From Candidatus Peregrinibacteria bacterium (lineage in GTDB: Bacteria > Patescibacteriota > Gracilibacteria > UBA1369 > LOWO2-01-FULL-3): 64,000 nucleotides of DNA. The DNA is taken from assembly GCA_018654255.1 (NCBI GenBank), contig JABILX010000009.1, forward strand, positions 62,001 through 126,000, given 5' to 3'. This document shows, in pieces, positions 9,016 through 18,400 of this stretch (positions are counted from its first letter, which is position 1; each line of letters begins with the position of its first letter). Below the pieces are notes generated by a model that was not told the origin of the DNA, did not search any database, and saw nothing but the letters and a program-made list of their open reading frames with translations. A program made the position numbers and the translations under genes.

Positions 9016-9984
9016 CTAGATTAATCCTGCTTTTTTCTTTACCTCTTCAAGTGTTTTTTCAGCAAGTGCTTTTGCCTTCTTATTACCTTGAAGGAGAGTA
9101 TTTTGAACGATTTTCGGGTTTTTGTCAAGGTTGAAGAAGGTTTTTCTTGCTTCACCGAAGTGATCGAGGATTTTCTCGAGAAGGAGTTTTTTTGCGTCGC
9201 CATAACCGAATCCGCCTTTCTTGTATTTTTTGGCAAGGGAAGTGGTTTCTGTAGGAGTGGCAAGGAGGCTATATAGGTTGAAAACGATGCATTTTTTTGT
9301 ATCTTTTGGTTTCTCGAGAGGTGTTGAGTTGGTTTGGATTCCCATTACCTGTTTTTTGAGGGTTCTGTCGTCTGCAAAAATGTCGATTGTGTTTCCGTAT
9401 GATTTACTCATCTTTTGGCCGTCTGTACCTGGAATTACAGCAACATCTTCTCCTATTAGTGGTTCTGGAAGGTGGAAGGTTTCTCCGTATGTTTGATTGA
9501 ATTTGATTGCGATATCACGAGTCATTTCGATGTGTTGTTTCTGATCTTGACCTACTGGGACTAGATCTGGTTTGTATAGCAAAATGTCGGCTGCTTGAAG
9601 GACAGGGTAGTTGAAAAGTCCGACTGTTGCTTCTTTTTTTCCTTTTGCTTTTGCGTCTTTCCATGCGTGTGCGCGTTCTAGGAGTCCCATCGGTGTCAGT
9701 GAATCAAGGATCCAGCAAAGTTCTGAATGTTCTGCGATGGCTGATTGTTGGAAGAAGACTGTTTTCTTGGTGTCGAGACCTAATGCGATGTATGCTTTTG
9801 CGAGGTTCAGGACGTTTTCGCGCATTTGATCTGGGTCGCGGACGGTTGTGAGTGCGTGAAGATCAGCTATGAAGAGGTAGCATTCGTGATTTTTCTGCAT
9901 TTCTATGTGTTTGCGAATTGCTCCTAAGTAGTTTCCTAAGTGGATTTGTCCTGAAGGTTGTACGCCTGAAAGAATACGTTTCAT
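9016..9984 (-). CDS. trpS: Tryptophanyl-tRNA synthetase
   Basis: Charges tRNA-Trp with tryptophan. 322 residues, normal for the bacterial class Ic enzyme. The Rossmann signature 1 is SGVQPSGQIHLGNYLGAI, with HLGN as the HIGH motif, and the second signature is KMSKSYGN near residue 195, for ATP binding. VGQDQKQHIEMTRDIA, typical of TrpS, lies between them. It has its own promoter at 10029-10057. A 14-bp palindrome (10014-10027, containing GCGATCGC) lies in the putative leader; no T-box-like structure is visible. The 380-aa orphan gene follows 4 bp downstream. Confidence 0.97.
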   Translation of the reverse strand: MKRILSGVQPSGQIHLGNYLGAIRKHIEMQKNHECYLFIADLHALTTVRDPDQMRENVLNLAKAYIALGLDTKKTVFFQQSAIAEHSELCWILDSLTPMGLLERAHAWKDAKAKGKKEATVGLFNYPVLQAADILLYKPDLVPVGQDQKQHIEMTRDIAIKFNQTYGETFHLPEPLIGEDVAVIPGTDGQKMSKSYGNTIDIFADDRTLKKQVMGIQTNSTPLEKPKDTKKCIVFNLYSLLATPTETTSLAKKYKKGGFGYGDAKKLLLEKILDHFGEARKTFFNLDKNPKIVQNTLLQGNKKAKALAEKTLEEVKKKAGLI

Positions 9985-10028
9985 AGTTGTAGGTTATGGT
10001 CACGCTGCGTAAAAAAGCGATCGCTTTG

Positions 10029-10057
10029 ATTTTAGGCGAAAGGGAAGGGAAATGCAA
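10029..10057 (-). promoter_or_regulatory. Promoter for trpS
   Basis: On the minus strand TTGCAT (10052-10057), 17 bp and TAAAAT (10029-10034), in the gap between the upstream orphan gene and trpS. Predicted leader is about 38 nt and includes the palindrome AAAGCGATCGCTTT (10014-10027). Confidence 0.6.
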
Positions 10058-10063
10058 TTTAGT

Positions 10064-10486
10064 TTACTCTTTCCAGAACTCCTTGTTATTCAAGATCTCG
10101 TCTTTTTTTTTGTCCATCCATTCTTGAACTAACGCTTTAACATCTTTTCGAGGTTTTCCTCCATACATTTCTCCGAACCATTTTGAGTTTTGTTTGGCAC
10201 GTAAGATTGTGAGTCCTACGGATGGAGCGTCTAAACCTTTGTAATAGAATTCTTCTACTAGTTGGTTGTTGAGTTGTTCGTAGGCTTCTTCTAGCATTTT
10301 GGCTGCTTCGAATGGTCCTGGAGCTTCCTCTGGGTCATACAGTTCTTCGAGTAATTTGTCGGTAGCTTCTTCTTCTTGTTTTCGATCTTCTGCTTCTTTT
10401 TCTTTTTGGATTAAGGGTTTTGGGGCTCTTCTTCTCTTTTTAGGTGCTTTTTTTGGTTGATCTTTATGTTCAAATTTTTCTAGCAT
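10064..10486 (-). CDS. Hypothetical Lys/Glu-rich protein (140 aa)
   Basis: No family recognised. Residues 1-50 are highly charged (Lys/Arg-rich, then Glu-rich), probably disordered or coiled coil. The C-terminal half (about 60-140) looks folded and helical, with TILRAKQNSKWFGEMYGG and a final KEFWKE. No signal peptide or membrane segment. It is the last gene of a four-gene orphan set transcribed from the promoter at 11981-12010. Confidence 0.65.
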   Translation of the reverse strand: MLEKFEHKDQPKKAPKKRRRAPKPLIQKEKEAEDRKQEEEATDKLLEELYDPEEAPGPFEAAKMLEEAYEQLNNQLVEEFYYKGLDAPSVGLTILRAKQNSKWFGEMYGGKPRKDVKALVQEWMDKKKDEILNNKEFWKE

Positions 10487-10521
10487 TTTAAATTTTGTTA
10501 ACTGGTTTGTGTTGTTTTTGT

Positions 10522-11235
10522 TTAGATATCTGTGTTGTCAGGTCGTTTTCGTGGTGCAGGTGGGGGAGTATCTTCTTCTATTAGTTCTGGTTTATTTCTT
10601 CTTGGGTTTGAGTTTACAGGGAATTTGATTTCTGGTTCTGATGGTGGTCTATTAGTTGTGTTTCTAGTAGTTTCAACTGGTTTGTCAGGTGCTCCTTGAG
10701 GTCCTTCTGGTTTTTTTCTTGGGTTTGAGTTTACAGGGAATTTGATTTCTGGTTCTGATGGTGGTCTATTTGTTGTGTTTCTAGTGGTTTCAACTGGTTT
10801 GTCAGGTGCTCCTTGAGGTCCTTCTGGTTTTTTTCTTGGGTTTGAGTTTACAGGGAATTTGATTTCTGGTTCTGATGGTGGTCTATTTGTTGTGTTTCTA
10901 GTAGTTTCAACTGGTTTGTCAGGGAATCCTTCAGGGAGGAGAGGTCCTTCTTTTCCTTTTAGGTTTTCAATGGCCGTAGTTGCTCCTGCAACGTATTGGT
11001 TTTTTTGATTTATTTGTTCGTACAATTCGTTTGTTTTTTCCATTTTGTCTGCTTCTGGTTGGGCTATTTTCTTCAAGGAATCTCCTGTTTCTTCTGAAGA
11101 CTTATTTCTGTCACTCTTTAATTCTTTTACTGCTTCAGGTGGGAGTTTAACAATTTCTCCTGATTGTTCTTTTGCAGTTTTAACTGTTTTACCAATGATA
11201 TTGGTAGTGTTTTTTGGTTGTTCTTGTTTGGCCAT
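10522..11235 (-). CDS. Repeat-containing Pro-rich hypothetical protein (237 aa)
   Basis: Not recognised. Residues 1-100 are charged and helical (PPEAVKELKSDRNKSSEE and so on). Residues about 101-220 are three almost identical 39-residue repeats with PDKPVETTRNTTNRPPSEPE followed by IKFPVNSNPRKKPEGPQ. Each is encoded by a 117-bp unit differing at only a few bases, which indicates recent duplication. The repeats are Pro/Asn/Thr-rich and likely disordered. No signal peptide. It starts one base after the stop of the 140-aa gene upstream. Function unknown; it could be a spacer-like or binding-repeat protein. Confidence 0.65.
   Translation of the reverse strand: MAKQEQPKNTTNIIGKTVKTAKEQSGEIVKLPPEAVKELKSDRNKSSEETGDSLKKIAQPEADKMEKTNELYEQINQKNQYVAGATTAIENLKGKEGPLLPEGFPDKPVETTRNTTNRPPSEPEIKFPVNSNPRKKPEGPQGAPDKPVETTRNTTNRPPSEPEIKFPVNSNPRKKPEGPQGAPDKPVETTRNTTNRPPSEPEIKFPVNSNPRRNKPELIEEDTPPPAPRKRPDNTDI
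10597..10930. repeat. Three tandem 117-bp direct repeats inside a coding region
   Basis: The phrase GTCAGG(T/G) recurs at 10684, 10801 and 10918, exactly 117 bp apart, with nearly identical sequence between (TTTGAGTTTACAGGGAA, GGTTCTGATGGTGGTCTA). The unit is a multiple of 3 and keeps the reading frame, so copy number can change without breaking the gene. Outer limits are approximate. Confidence 0.9.
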
Positions 11236-11236
11236 T

Positions 11237-11659
11237 TTAATTTTTGTTATTTAAGTAAAAGTTTTTCCAAAGAGAATTTTGTTGTTCGATTTGTCTGATT
11301 TGTTCGGCTCTTGATTTGCTTGAATTTAAAATTCTCAAGGTGTCGATTTTTGATTGATCTGAATTGTAGTATTGTTGGACGATAGGCATCGCTTCGCTTT
11401 CAGTCATGACTCTTGCTTCTACCAAATCTCCATAAAACAGGTCTGCGTGTCTAGTTTCGAGTTCTTGTCTGATTTCGTCTTGATCAAGGAGTGTTTCTTT
11501 TTTTTCTAGTGTTTTATTTGATTCTGTTTGTAATCCTTCTACAACTACTTTTGATAGTTGTGTTGTGTTTTTTGGTTCTTTTTCTTTTGCTTTTGCTAGG
11601 AATTCTCTTGCTTTGACGAATAGACTGTTTGGTCTTTTATTTGGTTGGCTATTTGGCAT
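11237..11659 (-). CDS. Hypothetical helical protein (140 aa)
   Basis: No family recognised. A hydrophilic, largely helical protein; the N-terminus (MPNSQPNKRPNSLF) is probably disordered and the rest contains amphipathic helices such as KAREFLAKAKEKE and RAEQIRQIEQQNSLWKNF. No signal peptide or membrane segment. It is the second gene of the orphan set, 6 bp downstream of the 89-aa gene and abutting the repeat protein. Confidence 0.65.
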   Translation of the reverse strand: MPNSQPNKRPNSLFVKAREFLAKAKEKEPKNTTQLSKVVVEGLQTESNKTLEKKETLLDQDEIRQELETRHADLFYGDLVEARVMTESEAMPIVQQYYNSDQSKIDTLRILNSSKSRAEQIRQIEQQNSLWKNFYLNNKN

Positions 11660-11665
11660 ATTTTT

Positions 11666-11935
11666 TTATATTGATTCAAATGGAATTTCTTCTACAGGTG
11701 GTTCTTCTTTTTTTGTAGTTGTGTCTTCAACTTCTAGTTCTTCGATTTCTGTTGATCCTGGTTCTTGATTACCAACTTTTTCTGCGATAAAATTGTAATC
11801 TTCTTCTGTTAAAAGTGTTTTTAGAAGATCTTTGTGTTTTGCAAAAGTGTCTGGAGCTTCTGTTAAAGTCTTTCTTTGTTCTGGAGTAAGATTTGATTTT
11901 TCAGGGTTTGCATTAGGGGATTCTGTAGTTGGCAT
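11666..11935 (-). CDS. Hypothetical acidic protein (89 aa) sharing a domain with the 343-aa neighbour
   Basis: Residues 16-53 (LTPEQRKTLTEAPDTFAKH, then DLL) match residues 19-54 of the 343-aa protein encoded just upstream at 12007-13038 (LSPEDLKLLMQTPKTVEKH, then EFL), so the two share a small helical module. The remainder is an acidic tail (STEIEELEVEDTTTKKEE). First gene of a four-gene orphan set, with a strong promoter at 11981-12010. Function unknown. Confidence 0.65.
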   Translation of the reverse strand: MPTTESPNANPEKSNLTPEQRKTLTEAPDTFAKHKDLLKTLLTEEDYNFIAEKVGNQEPGSTEIEELEVEDTTTKKEEPPVEEIPFESI

Positions 11936-11980
11936 ATTTGTTTTTGTTTTTGATATTTTTGGATCTTGTGTGATTGGATT

Positions 11981-12010
11981 ATTATATCACAAAAACAGGT
12001 CTTTTATCAA
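11981..12010 (-). promoter_or_regulatory. Promoter for the 89-aa-led orphan set
   Basis: On the minus strand TTGATA (12005-12010), 18 bp and TATAAT (11981-11986) with an extended TGA before the -10. The -35 box overlaps the stop of the 343-aa gene. Sequence and spacing nearly copy the promoter at 13070-13099. Confidence 0.75.
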
Positions 12011-13038
12011 GAGGTGGCGTCTATTCCACCTTGTTTGTATTTCATTTTTTCTAGATGTCTTATGTCTATTCCATCTTCAATTATTTGTATTCTTCCATCC
12101 TCTATTAATTTGTTTAACCATTCGTATATTGAATCTTCTGGTGTGGGTGGTGTGAGTGGTGGGGTGTTAATATTTCTTTTGATGTATTTTGTTGGTCCAT
12201 CTTTGTTTGGAGCTTTTTCTTGTCCAATAAATATTTTTGTTATACCCATCTCTATAAGCTGGTCGGCTGAGGGCAGAGAATCTATGATGTTTTGTGGGAT
12301 TGGCTTGGTTTGATGTATGTCAACGTCTATGAATGTGCTGCTTCCTTTGCGACTTTTTTTAAGTTCCTCATTTGTTGCTTTTGCGAAGCTTTGCATTTGG
12401 TCTAGTTTTACTTTGAGCATGTTTTCGTCGCTTGTTTCCTCTGGATATCTGCAATAGATGTCTGAGTGAAAATGTTGTGCCATTGCGTGGGCTACCGTGG
12501 GGCCATGCCCACTTATTGCTACTACTAAGGTGTTTTCGTCTATATCTTTGTTAATAATTCTTCTATGAATTTCTTTCAACCATTGTTCTTCATTGTGTGT
12601 ATATAGCTCCGTTGACCGTCTTCCTTCTGGAATTTTTTCTCCTTCACTTCTTATTCCACTCAGGTCTTGATATTGTCCAAATGGTGAGTCTTCTGGGGTT
12701 CTTGGTGTATATAGATCTGCTAGTTCTGCTGCGCTGAGTTTTGTGTCTTCTTTTGGTCCTTCTATCTTTGCTTTGTCGTAATTTTTGAGTTTTTTGATTT
12801 CAGATCCTGGGGCTTGTGATTTTCTTGATGATGATTCAATTAATGGTTTTTCTTTTTCTCCGCCTTCAGCTTTTTTCAAAAGTTTTTCTATAGCTTTTTT
12901 GCCGAACTTTTTTTCTAGAAATTCCCTGTGTTTTTCTACTGTTTTTGGTGTTTGCATTAGTAATTTTAGATCTTCAGGCGAAAGATCGTTGGTTTCATCT
13001 TTGTCTTGTGTTTGTTTCAGTTTTTTACTAAGCGGCAT
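12007..13038 (-). CDS. Hypothetical protein (343 aa)
   Basis: Not recognised. Residues 19-54 are the small helical module shared with the 89-aa protein downstream. Residues about 60-125 are low-complexity and charged. Residues 145-275 look like a folded alpha/beta domain: ENTLVVAISGHGPTVAHAMA (a strand-turn-helix with a glycine-rich turn), FIDVDIHQTKPIPQNIID, and EMGITKIFIGQE. The C-terminal part (PTPEDSIYEWLNKLIEDG) is helical. No signal peptide. The glycine-rich turn might bind a phosphate or nucleotide, but this is speculation. It is transcribed from its own promoter at 13070-13099. Confidence 0.7.
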   Translation of the reverse strand: MPLSKKLKQTQDKDETNDLSPEDLKLLMQTPKTVEKHREFLEKKFGKKAIEKLLKKAEGGEKEKPLIESSSRKSQAPGSEIKKLKNYDKAKIEGPKEDTKLSAAELADLYTPRTPEDSPFGQYQDLSGIRSEGEKIPEGRRSTELYTHNEEQWLKEIHRRIINKDIDENTLVVAISGHGPTVAHAMAQHFHSDIYCRYPEETSDENMLKVKLDQMQSFAKATNEELKKSRKGSSTFIDVDIHQTKPIPQNIIDSLPSADQLIEMGITKIFIGQEKAPNKDGPTKYIKRNINTPPLTPPTPEDSIYEWLNKLIEDGRIQIIEDGIDIRHLEKMKYKQGGIDATS

Positions 13039-13069
13039 TTTGTTTTTGATATTTTGTTTTGATCAGGTG

Positions 13070-13099
13070 ATTATATCACGAAAAAGGGGTTTTTATCAA
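13070..13099 (-). promoter_or_regulatory. Promoter for the 343-aa orphan gene
   Basis: On the minus strand TTGATA (13094-13099), 18 bp and TATAAT (13070-13075) with TGA before the -10, in the short gap after priA. Close copy of the promoter at 11981-12010. Confidence 0.75.
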
Positions 13100-13128
13100 G
13101 GGAGGGCTTTGGGAAGGTGTTTTAAGAC

Positions 13129-15153
13129 CTAATTCGTAGAAATTGGATCGATATCTATTTTTATATCGGAGATGCTTTTTTGATCCAAGGATTTTATCAG
13201 AGCTTGTGGCTCTGATCCTTTGATGAGGATTCTGTACCTGTATTTGTTGTGAAGACGTGGAATGAAGGCTGGATAGGTGTTGATTTCGTCGACCTTTGTT
13301 TTTAGGTCTGGGTTTTTGTTTAAAGTTTGTTTTAGAATTTCTTCCAATTCTTCTGCTCTGTTTTTTGCGTCCAGGAATTTTGGGGTTTCGATTGATAGTT
13401 TTGCCAGACTCGAGAATGGTGGGTATTTGAGAAGTTGTCTTTGTTGGCGTTCAATGTTGTAGAAGGCCGTGTAGTCGTGTGTCTCTGTGGCCTGGAGGGC
13501 GAAATGGTCTGGTGAGTAGGTTTGGATAACGACTTGTCCTAGGTCGTCTTTTTCTTGTGAGCGGCCTGCTCGGCCTGCGACTTGTGTTAAGAGTTGGAAA
13601 CTTCTTTCTGAACTCCTGAAATCTGGGATGTTGAGGCCGATGTCGGCGAGGATTACTCCTACTAGATTTACGTTTGGCAAATGGAGTCCTTTTCCTATCA
13701 TTTGGGTTCCGATCAGTATATCTGCTTCGTGCGCCTTGAATGAACTATAAATTTGTTCAAAGCTATCTTTGCGAGAGGTAGTATCCTTGTCTGCTCGCAG
13801 TACCCTGGCGTTTTTGAACAATTTTTTTGTTTCTTCTTCAATGCGTTCTGTTCCTATTCCTAAGTATCTGATGTGTGGGCTTTTGCAGTTTGGGCAATTG
13901 ATTGGGATTGAGCCAATTTGTCCGCAGTGATGGCAGATTGTGACTGGTTTTCCGAGGGTGCGTGCGTGGTACGTCATTGGGATGTCGCAGTTTTTGCATG
14001 TGAGTTTGTCTCCGCAGTCGCGACAGACTATTGATGATGCAGATCCTCTGCGATTTAAGAATAGAATTGCTTGTTTGTTTTCTTTGAGTGTTTTGTTTAT
14101 TGCGTTGAAGAGTTTGTCTGAGAAGATTGATTTGTTTCCTTTTTTAAATTCTTCGCGCATGTCTACGATGTGTACTTTTGGTAGTTTGGCGATTCCTATT
14201 CTTTGGTGGAGGTGGACGGTTGCGTCTGTGTATTTGAAGGTAGTCTCTATTGATGGTGTTGCTGAGCCGAGTACTAATTTGAGGGGTTGTAGTTCTGCCA
14301 TGTATTCTGCGACAGCATGTGTTAGATATCTAGGGGATTGGTCTTGTTTGTATGAGAATTCGTGTTCTTCATCGATTATTATTAAGCCTAAGTTTTTGAA
14401 TGGTGAAAAGATTGCAGACCTAGATCCTATTACAAGTGATTTTTTATTTGCTTGAATGTCTTGCCATGTTTTGTATTTTTCTCCTTCAGAAAGGCGGCTG
14501 TGTATTACTGCTGCTTTGATTTGAAGTCTTGATTCGAAGTATTCTACTGTCTGTGGGGTGAGGGATATCTCTGGTATTAGGATCAGAACTTGTTTGTTGT
14601 TATCTATGTGTTTTTTTGCGAGATGAAGGTAGATTTCGGTTTTTCCTGATCCCGTGATTCCGTGTATAAGAAATTTGTTCGCTTGTTCTGTGGTGGTATC
14701 TGTTTTTGTGCTATTTTTTTGTTCATCCTTGTTTTCGATTGTGTCGAATGCTTCTTGTTGTGATTTGGTCAGTATTTTAAGAGCGATATGTTTTGGGAGG
14801 GTTTCTACTTTTTCGCGGAGACGCATTGGTTTTGCTTTGAATATTCGAGCTGGAATGAATAGTTTTAGTACTTTGAATAATGGAGCGAAGTAATGCTCAG
14901 AGATGAATTTTACAAGTTGGATTTGGGTTTTTGTTAGTAGTGGGTCTGGGTTGCTTAGTCCTTCAATTTCTTGGGTTTTGAAATCGGGTTTGTTGTTGTG
15001 GGTGTGCCAAACGAGACCGGTTGTGAGACGGTTTCTTAGGTTTAGGACGACAAGATGCCCTGGCTTGATTGTTTGTTCAAGCGAAGAGGGGACTTCGTAG
15101 GTCAGAGTTTCTTGGTCGCCAATTTTCTGCTGGAATGCGATGTCAGCGTACAT
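13129..15153 (-). CDS. priA: Primosomal protein N' (replication restart helicase PriA)
   Basis: 3'-to-5' superfamily 2 helicase that reloads the replisome at stalled forks. 674 residues. The N-terminal fork-binding domain (about 1-110) includes LNLRNRLTTGLVW. Walker A is HGITGSGKTE (about 163-172), Walker B is IIIDEEHE, and the motif LVLGSATPS follows. Two zinc-binding Cys clusters are complete (VCRDCGDKLTCKNC, and ICHHCG followed by NCPNCK). The C-terminal helicase motifs include LIGTQMIGKG and QVAGRAGR. The gene has a promoter about 240 bp upstream at 15395-15422, and the leader would cross a GGTT/AACC microsatellite. Confidence 0.97.
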   Translation of the reverse strand: MYADIAFQQKIGDQETLTYEVPSSLEQTIKPGHLVVLNLRNRLTTGLVWHTHNNKPDFKTQEIEGLSNPDPLLTKTQIQLVKFISEHYFAPLFKVLKLFIPARIFKAKPMRLREKVETLPKHIALKILTKSQQEAFDTIENKDEQKNSTKTDTTTEQANKFLIHGITGSGKTEIYLHLAKKHIDNNKQVLILIPEISLTPQTVEYFESRLQIKAAVIHSRLSEGEKYKTWQDIQANKKSLVIGSRSAIFSPFKNLGLIIIDEEHEFSYKQDQSPRYLTHAVAEYMAELQPLKLVLGSATPSIETTFKYTDATVHLHQRIGIAKLPKVHIVDMREEFKKGNKSIFSDKLFNAINKTLKENKQAILFLNRRGSASSIVCRDCGDKLTCKNCDIPMTYHARTLGKPVTICHHCGQIGSIPINCPNCKSPHIRYLGIGTERIEEETKKLFKNARVLRADKDTTSRKDSFEQIYSSFKAHEADILIGTQMIGKGLHLPNVNLVGVILADIGLNIPDFRSSERSFQLLTQVAGRAGRSQEKDDLGQVVIQTYSPDHFALQATETHDYTAFYNIERQQRQLLKYPPFSSLAKLSIETPKFLDAKNRAEELEEILKQTLNKNPDLKTKVDEINTYPAFIPRLHNKYRYRILIKGSEPQALIKSLDQKSISDIKIDIDPISTN

Positions 15154-15245
15154 TCTAAAGGGTCATTAGATTTACTTGTAGAAAAGCATGTGGATTTTAG
15201 CACAGAAGATTGGATTCTTGAAAGGGGAGTGGAGGATGGGTTTTT

Positions 15246-15321
15246 GGGTTGGTTGGTTGGTTGGGTTAGGTTGGGTTGGGTTGGTTGGTTGGTTGGTTGG
15301 TTGGTTGGTTGGTTGGGTTGG
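15246..15321. repeat. GGTT/GGTTG microsatellite
   Basis: About 76 bp made almost only of GGTT, GGGTT and one TTAGG unit, with an uninterrupted run of seven or more GGTT units near 15281-15314. The G-rich strand is the plus strand and could fold into two-tetrad G-quadruplexes; the priA transcript would carry the C-rich AACC strand. Copy number is likely to vary by replication slippage. Confidence 0.95.
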
Positions 15322-15394
15322 ACAAGTTTTGTGTCTATGTTGCTTATTCCCGAAATCAAGAATTTTCAACCTGCAAGTTTTTTGATACTGGGAA

Positions 15395-15422
15395 AGTATA
15401 AAATAAGTTTGTTGTATTGCAA
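15395..15422 (-). promoter_or_regulatory. Promoter for priA
   Basis: On the minus strand TTGCAA (15417-15422), 16 bp and TATACT (15395-15400). It points towards priA, leaving an unusually long leader of about 235 nt that spans the microsatellite. Confidence 0.6.
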
Positions 15423-15456
15423 GTTGACTGACTAGTTATGCAACTGGTTGCTGCAA

Positions 15457-18400
15457 CTATTGATTGATGGTGGTGGTTTCTTTCATTGCCTTCTTTCTTT
15501 CCAACGTATAGTACATTACTGGAATCACGAGTAGGGTCAGAACGGTAGCGGCTAAGAGCCCGAAGATAATTGAATATCCAACTCCTCCCCACTGATCGTC
15601 TATAAGCGCTACAGGAAGGATTCCGAAGATGGTTGTGATTGTTGTTAGTAGAACTGGTTGAAAACGATGATAGGCTGCGTCAATGATACTGTCTTCAAAG
15701 CTTAGTTCTCCTTTTGAACGATTTCTATTGATTTGTGAAATTAATACTATGGCGTCATTTACTACTATTCCTACTAGTGCTACAACTCCGATAAATGCTG
15801 AGAAGCTTAAGTTCATTCCGATTAACATCAATCCTGGAAATACTCCTATCAATGCTAATGGTAGTGTGAATAGAATGATGAAACATTGTTTGAAGGAATT
15901 GAATTGTAAAACTAAAGTGAGTGCTATAAGTAAGATTCCTACTATCATTGCCATGAATAGTTCGTTGAATGACTGTTGAACTTGTTGGTAGTCACCACCG
16001 AAGCTGACTGTGTATCCGCTTGGTACTTCTATGTCTTCTATTTTTTCTGTGATTTCTTGAGTTATTACTACGGCGTTGAATCCTGGTTTTACCTCTCCGA
16101 GTACTTTTACCATTCTTTCTTGGTCTTCACGTACGATGTTGGATAAACTTTCGCCCAGAGAATATGTTCCTAATTGATTGAGGCTTACCATGTGTCCTCT
16201 TGGGGATGGAATTTGAATACTTTGTAGCTCTGTGAGGTCGAGGTTGTTGTCGTCGTATTTAACTACTATATCTACGTCTTCTTCATTTATTGCTAGTTCT
16301 CCTGCGTCTTCACCTTGGATTGCTCCTCTTATCACCATAACTACTTGTGCTTCTGCTAATCCGTGGAATGCTAATTTGTTTTGGTCTAGATTGAATACGA
16401 ATTCATTAAGACCTTTCTCCAAACTGTTTTTAACTTCTGTTGTTCCTTCGGTGTTGTTTACTAAAGTTTCAACTTTTGTTGCTAGTTCTTTCAGGATTTC
16501 CATGTCAGCACCTGAAATTTTCACCGCTATTGCTGCGTCTGTGGGTGGTCCGTCTTTCAATTCACGCACTGATATTTCTGGTTCTGGAATTAGTACTTTC
16601 AATTCTTCTCTGATGGGGTCTGCAATTTCATAACTTGCTATTTCTCTTTGATCGGCTGGTGATAGATTTACTGTTATATTTGCGATATTGCTACTCATGT
16701 TTACGGAATTCATTTCTCCCATATCTGTGAGTGCTTGTGTTTGTGCTGATCCTACTATTGATACGAAATTTATTACTTCATCTTGTTCACGAAGGTAATC
16801 TTCGACTTGTTTCACATATTTATCCGTTTCTTCTAATATCGTCCCTGGCTGAAGTTCTATATCTATAATGAAGTAATCGGCGTCAAACTCAGTGAACATC
16901 TCTGTAGAGAGTGCTCCTGTCATAGGTAATGCCATGCTGGCTACGAATGCTATTAAGATTGTGAACATCAAGACGAATCTTTTAGCTCGTGAATAAAGTA
17001 GTTTTGTTAGATAGTTTTTCTGTATATTTTTCATAAAATTTACTATTGGTGCGATTAGTGCCTTTTTTTGTCCTGCATTGTTTTTTCTCAAAAATTTAGT
17101 AGCTATTGCTGGTATCAAAAATAGTGATACAAATAATGAGCCTATCAAGGTTCCTGAGATTGTTATTGGCATTGTTTTCAAATATTCACCCATGATTCCA
17201 CCTACAAGAAGCATTGGGAAGAATGCGAATACAGTGGTTGCTGTACCTGCTATTAGTGGCCATCTAAATGTTTCTATTGATTTGATTGCTGCGTCTTTTC
17301 TGTTCAAACCTTCGTTGATTCCTTCATAAATTCCTTCCATAACTACTATTGCTGTGTCTACGAGTAGACCCAAGGAAATTACTAATGAGAACAGGGTTAA
17401 GCCGTTCAAGGTTTCTCCTTTAAAGTAAAGGATTGAGAATGAAATCAAGAATGTTAGTGGGATTGCCATTCCTGCAATAATCCCTTCACGCAGTCCAATT
17501 GCTAGGAATAGAATTCCAATAATAATAAAGATTGTGGTGATTCCGTTTTGGGTGAGTGTTCCCAGATCTCTTTTGATGAATTGCGCGTTGTCGTTTGTGA
17601 CTAGAACTTGAGTTCCTTCAGGAATTGTTCTGTTTGCTTTTAATTCTTCTAATTTTGCATCGAGGGCTTCTACTATCTTGATCGTGTTGCCTCCTTTCTT
17701 TTTGACTACTGTTAAAGAGACTGCATTTTTTGGTTCATCTCCTTGGTTTGAGAGTCTAGATAGTGTTTGTTTGCTTGTTGTTCCGGTTTCGATTCTGGCT
17801 AGGTCTTTTAGTTGGAGGTTTGATCCTATGATTATTTCTCCTAGTTCTTGTGGGTTTGTTATTTCGTTTTCGAATCGGAGTGAATATGCTGATTTGTCGA
17901 TTTCTATTGCTCCTGCAGGTAGGTTTAAATTTCCGAATTTAATAGCATTGCTGATGTCGGTTATTGTTAAGCCTGCGTTTTCAAGTTTTGATTGGTTTAC
18001 TATTACATGGACTTCTTTTTTTAGGTCCCCTGAGATTGAAACTCTTGAAATTCCAGAGACTTGTTCGAGCTCTGCTTGAACTTCTTCTGCTATTTCACTT
18101 AAATCTATTACTGCTGTATCTGAAATGAGTGAGTAGGTGATAACTGAAATTTCACTCAGGTCGAATTTTATGATTTGGGGGTCTGTCGCTTCATCTGGTA
18201 GTTTGGTTTTTGCTCGGTCTACGGCTTCCTTTACTTTATCGATTGCTTCGTCTACGTCTTGATCTGCTTCGAATTCTACGAATACTGTTGAAAAAGAGAA
18301 GCTAGATGTTGATTGAAGTACTGAAATGCCCGAGATTGGGGCTATTTCTTTCTCTAATGGTTTGGTGAGAAGGTCTTCTGTATCTGATGGGGTTGCACCT

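Larger units (their letters stand above)
15154..15456. other. 303-bp gene-free stretch between priA and the RND pump gene
   Basis: No convincing gene. It holds a GGTT-type microsatellite (15246-15321) and a promoter directed at priA (15395-15422). Open frames across the microsatellite on both strands are simple-repeat translations (PTNQPTNQ or WLVGWLVG) and were not accepted. Confidence 0.8.

Noticed and set aside
9985-10028. T-box or attenuator in the trpS leader
   Set aside because: Only a short 14-bp palindrome with a few T residues is present; no specifier loop or T-box bulge, and the leader is under 40 nt.
10597-10930. CRISPR-like repeat array
   Set aside because: The repeats are 117 bp, contiguous without spacers and lie in a coding frame.
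15055-15435. Open frames across the GGTT tract on both strands
   Set aside because: They are translations of a simple repeat with no other coding features, and they overlap priA in another frame.
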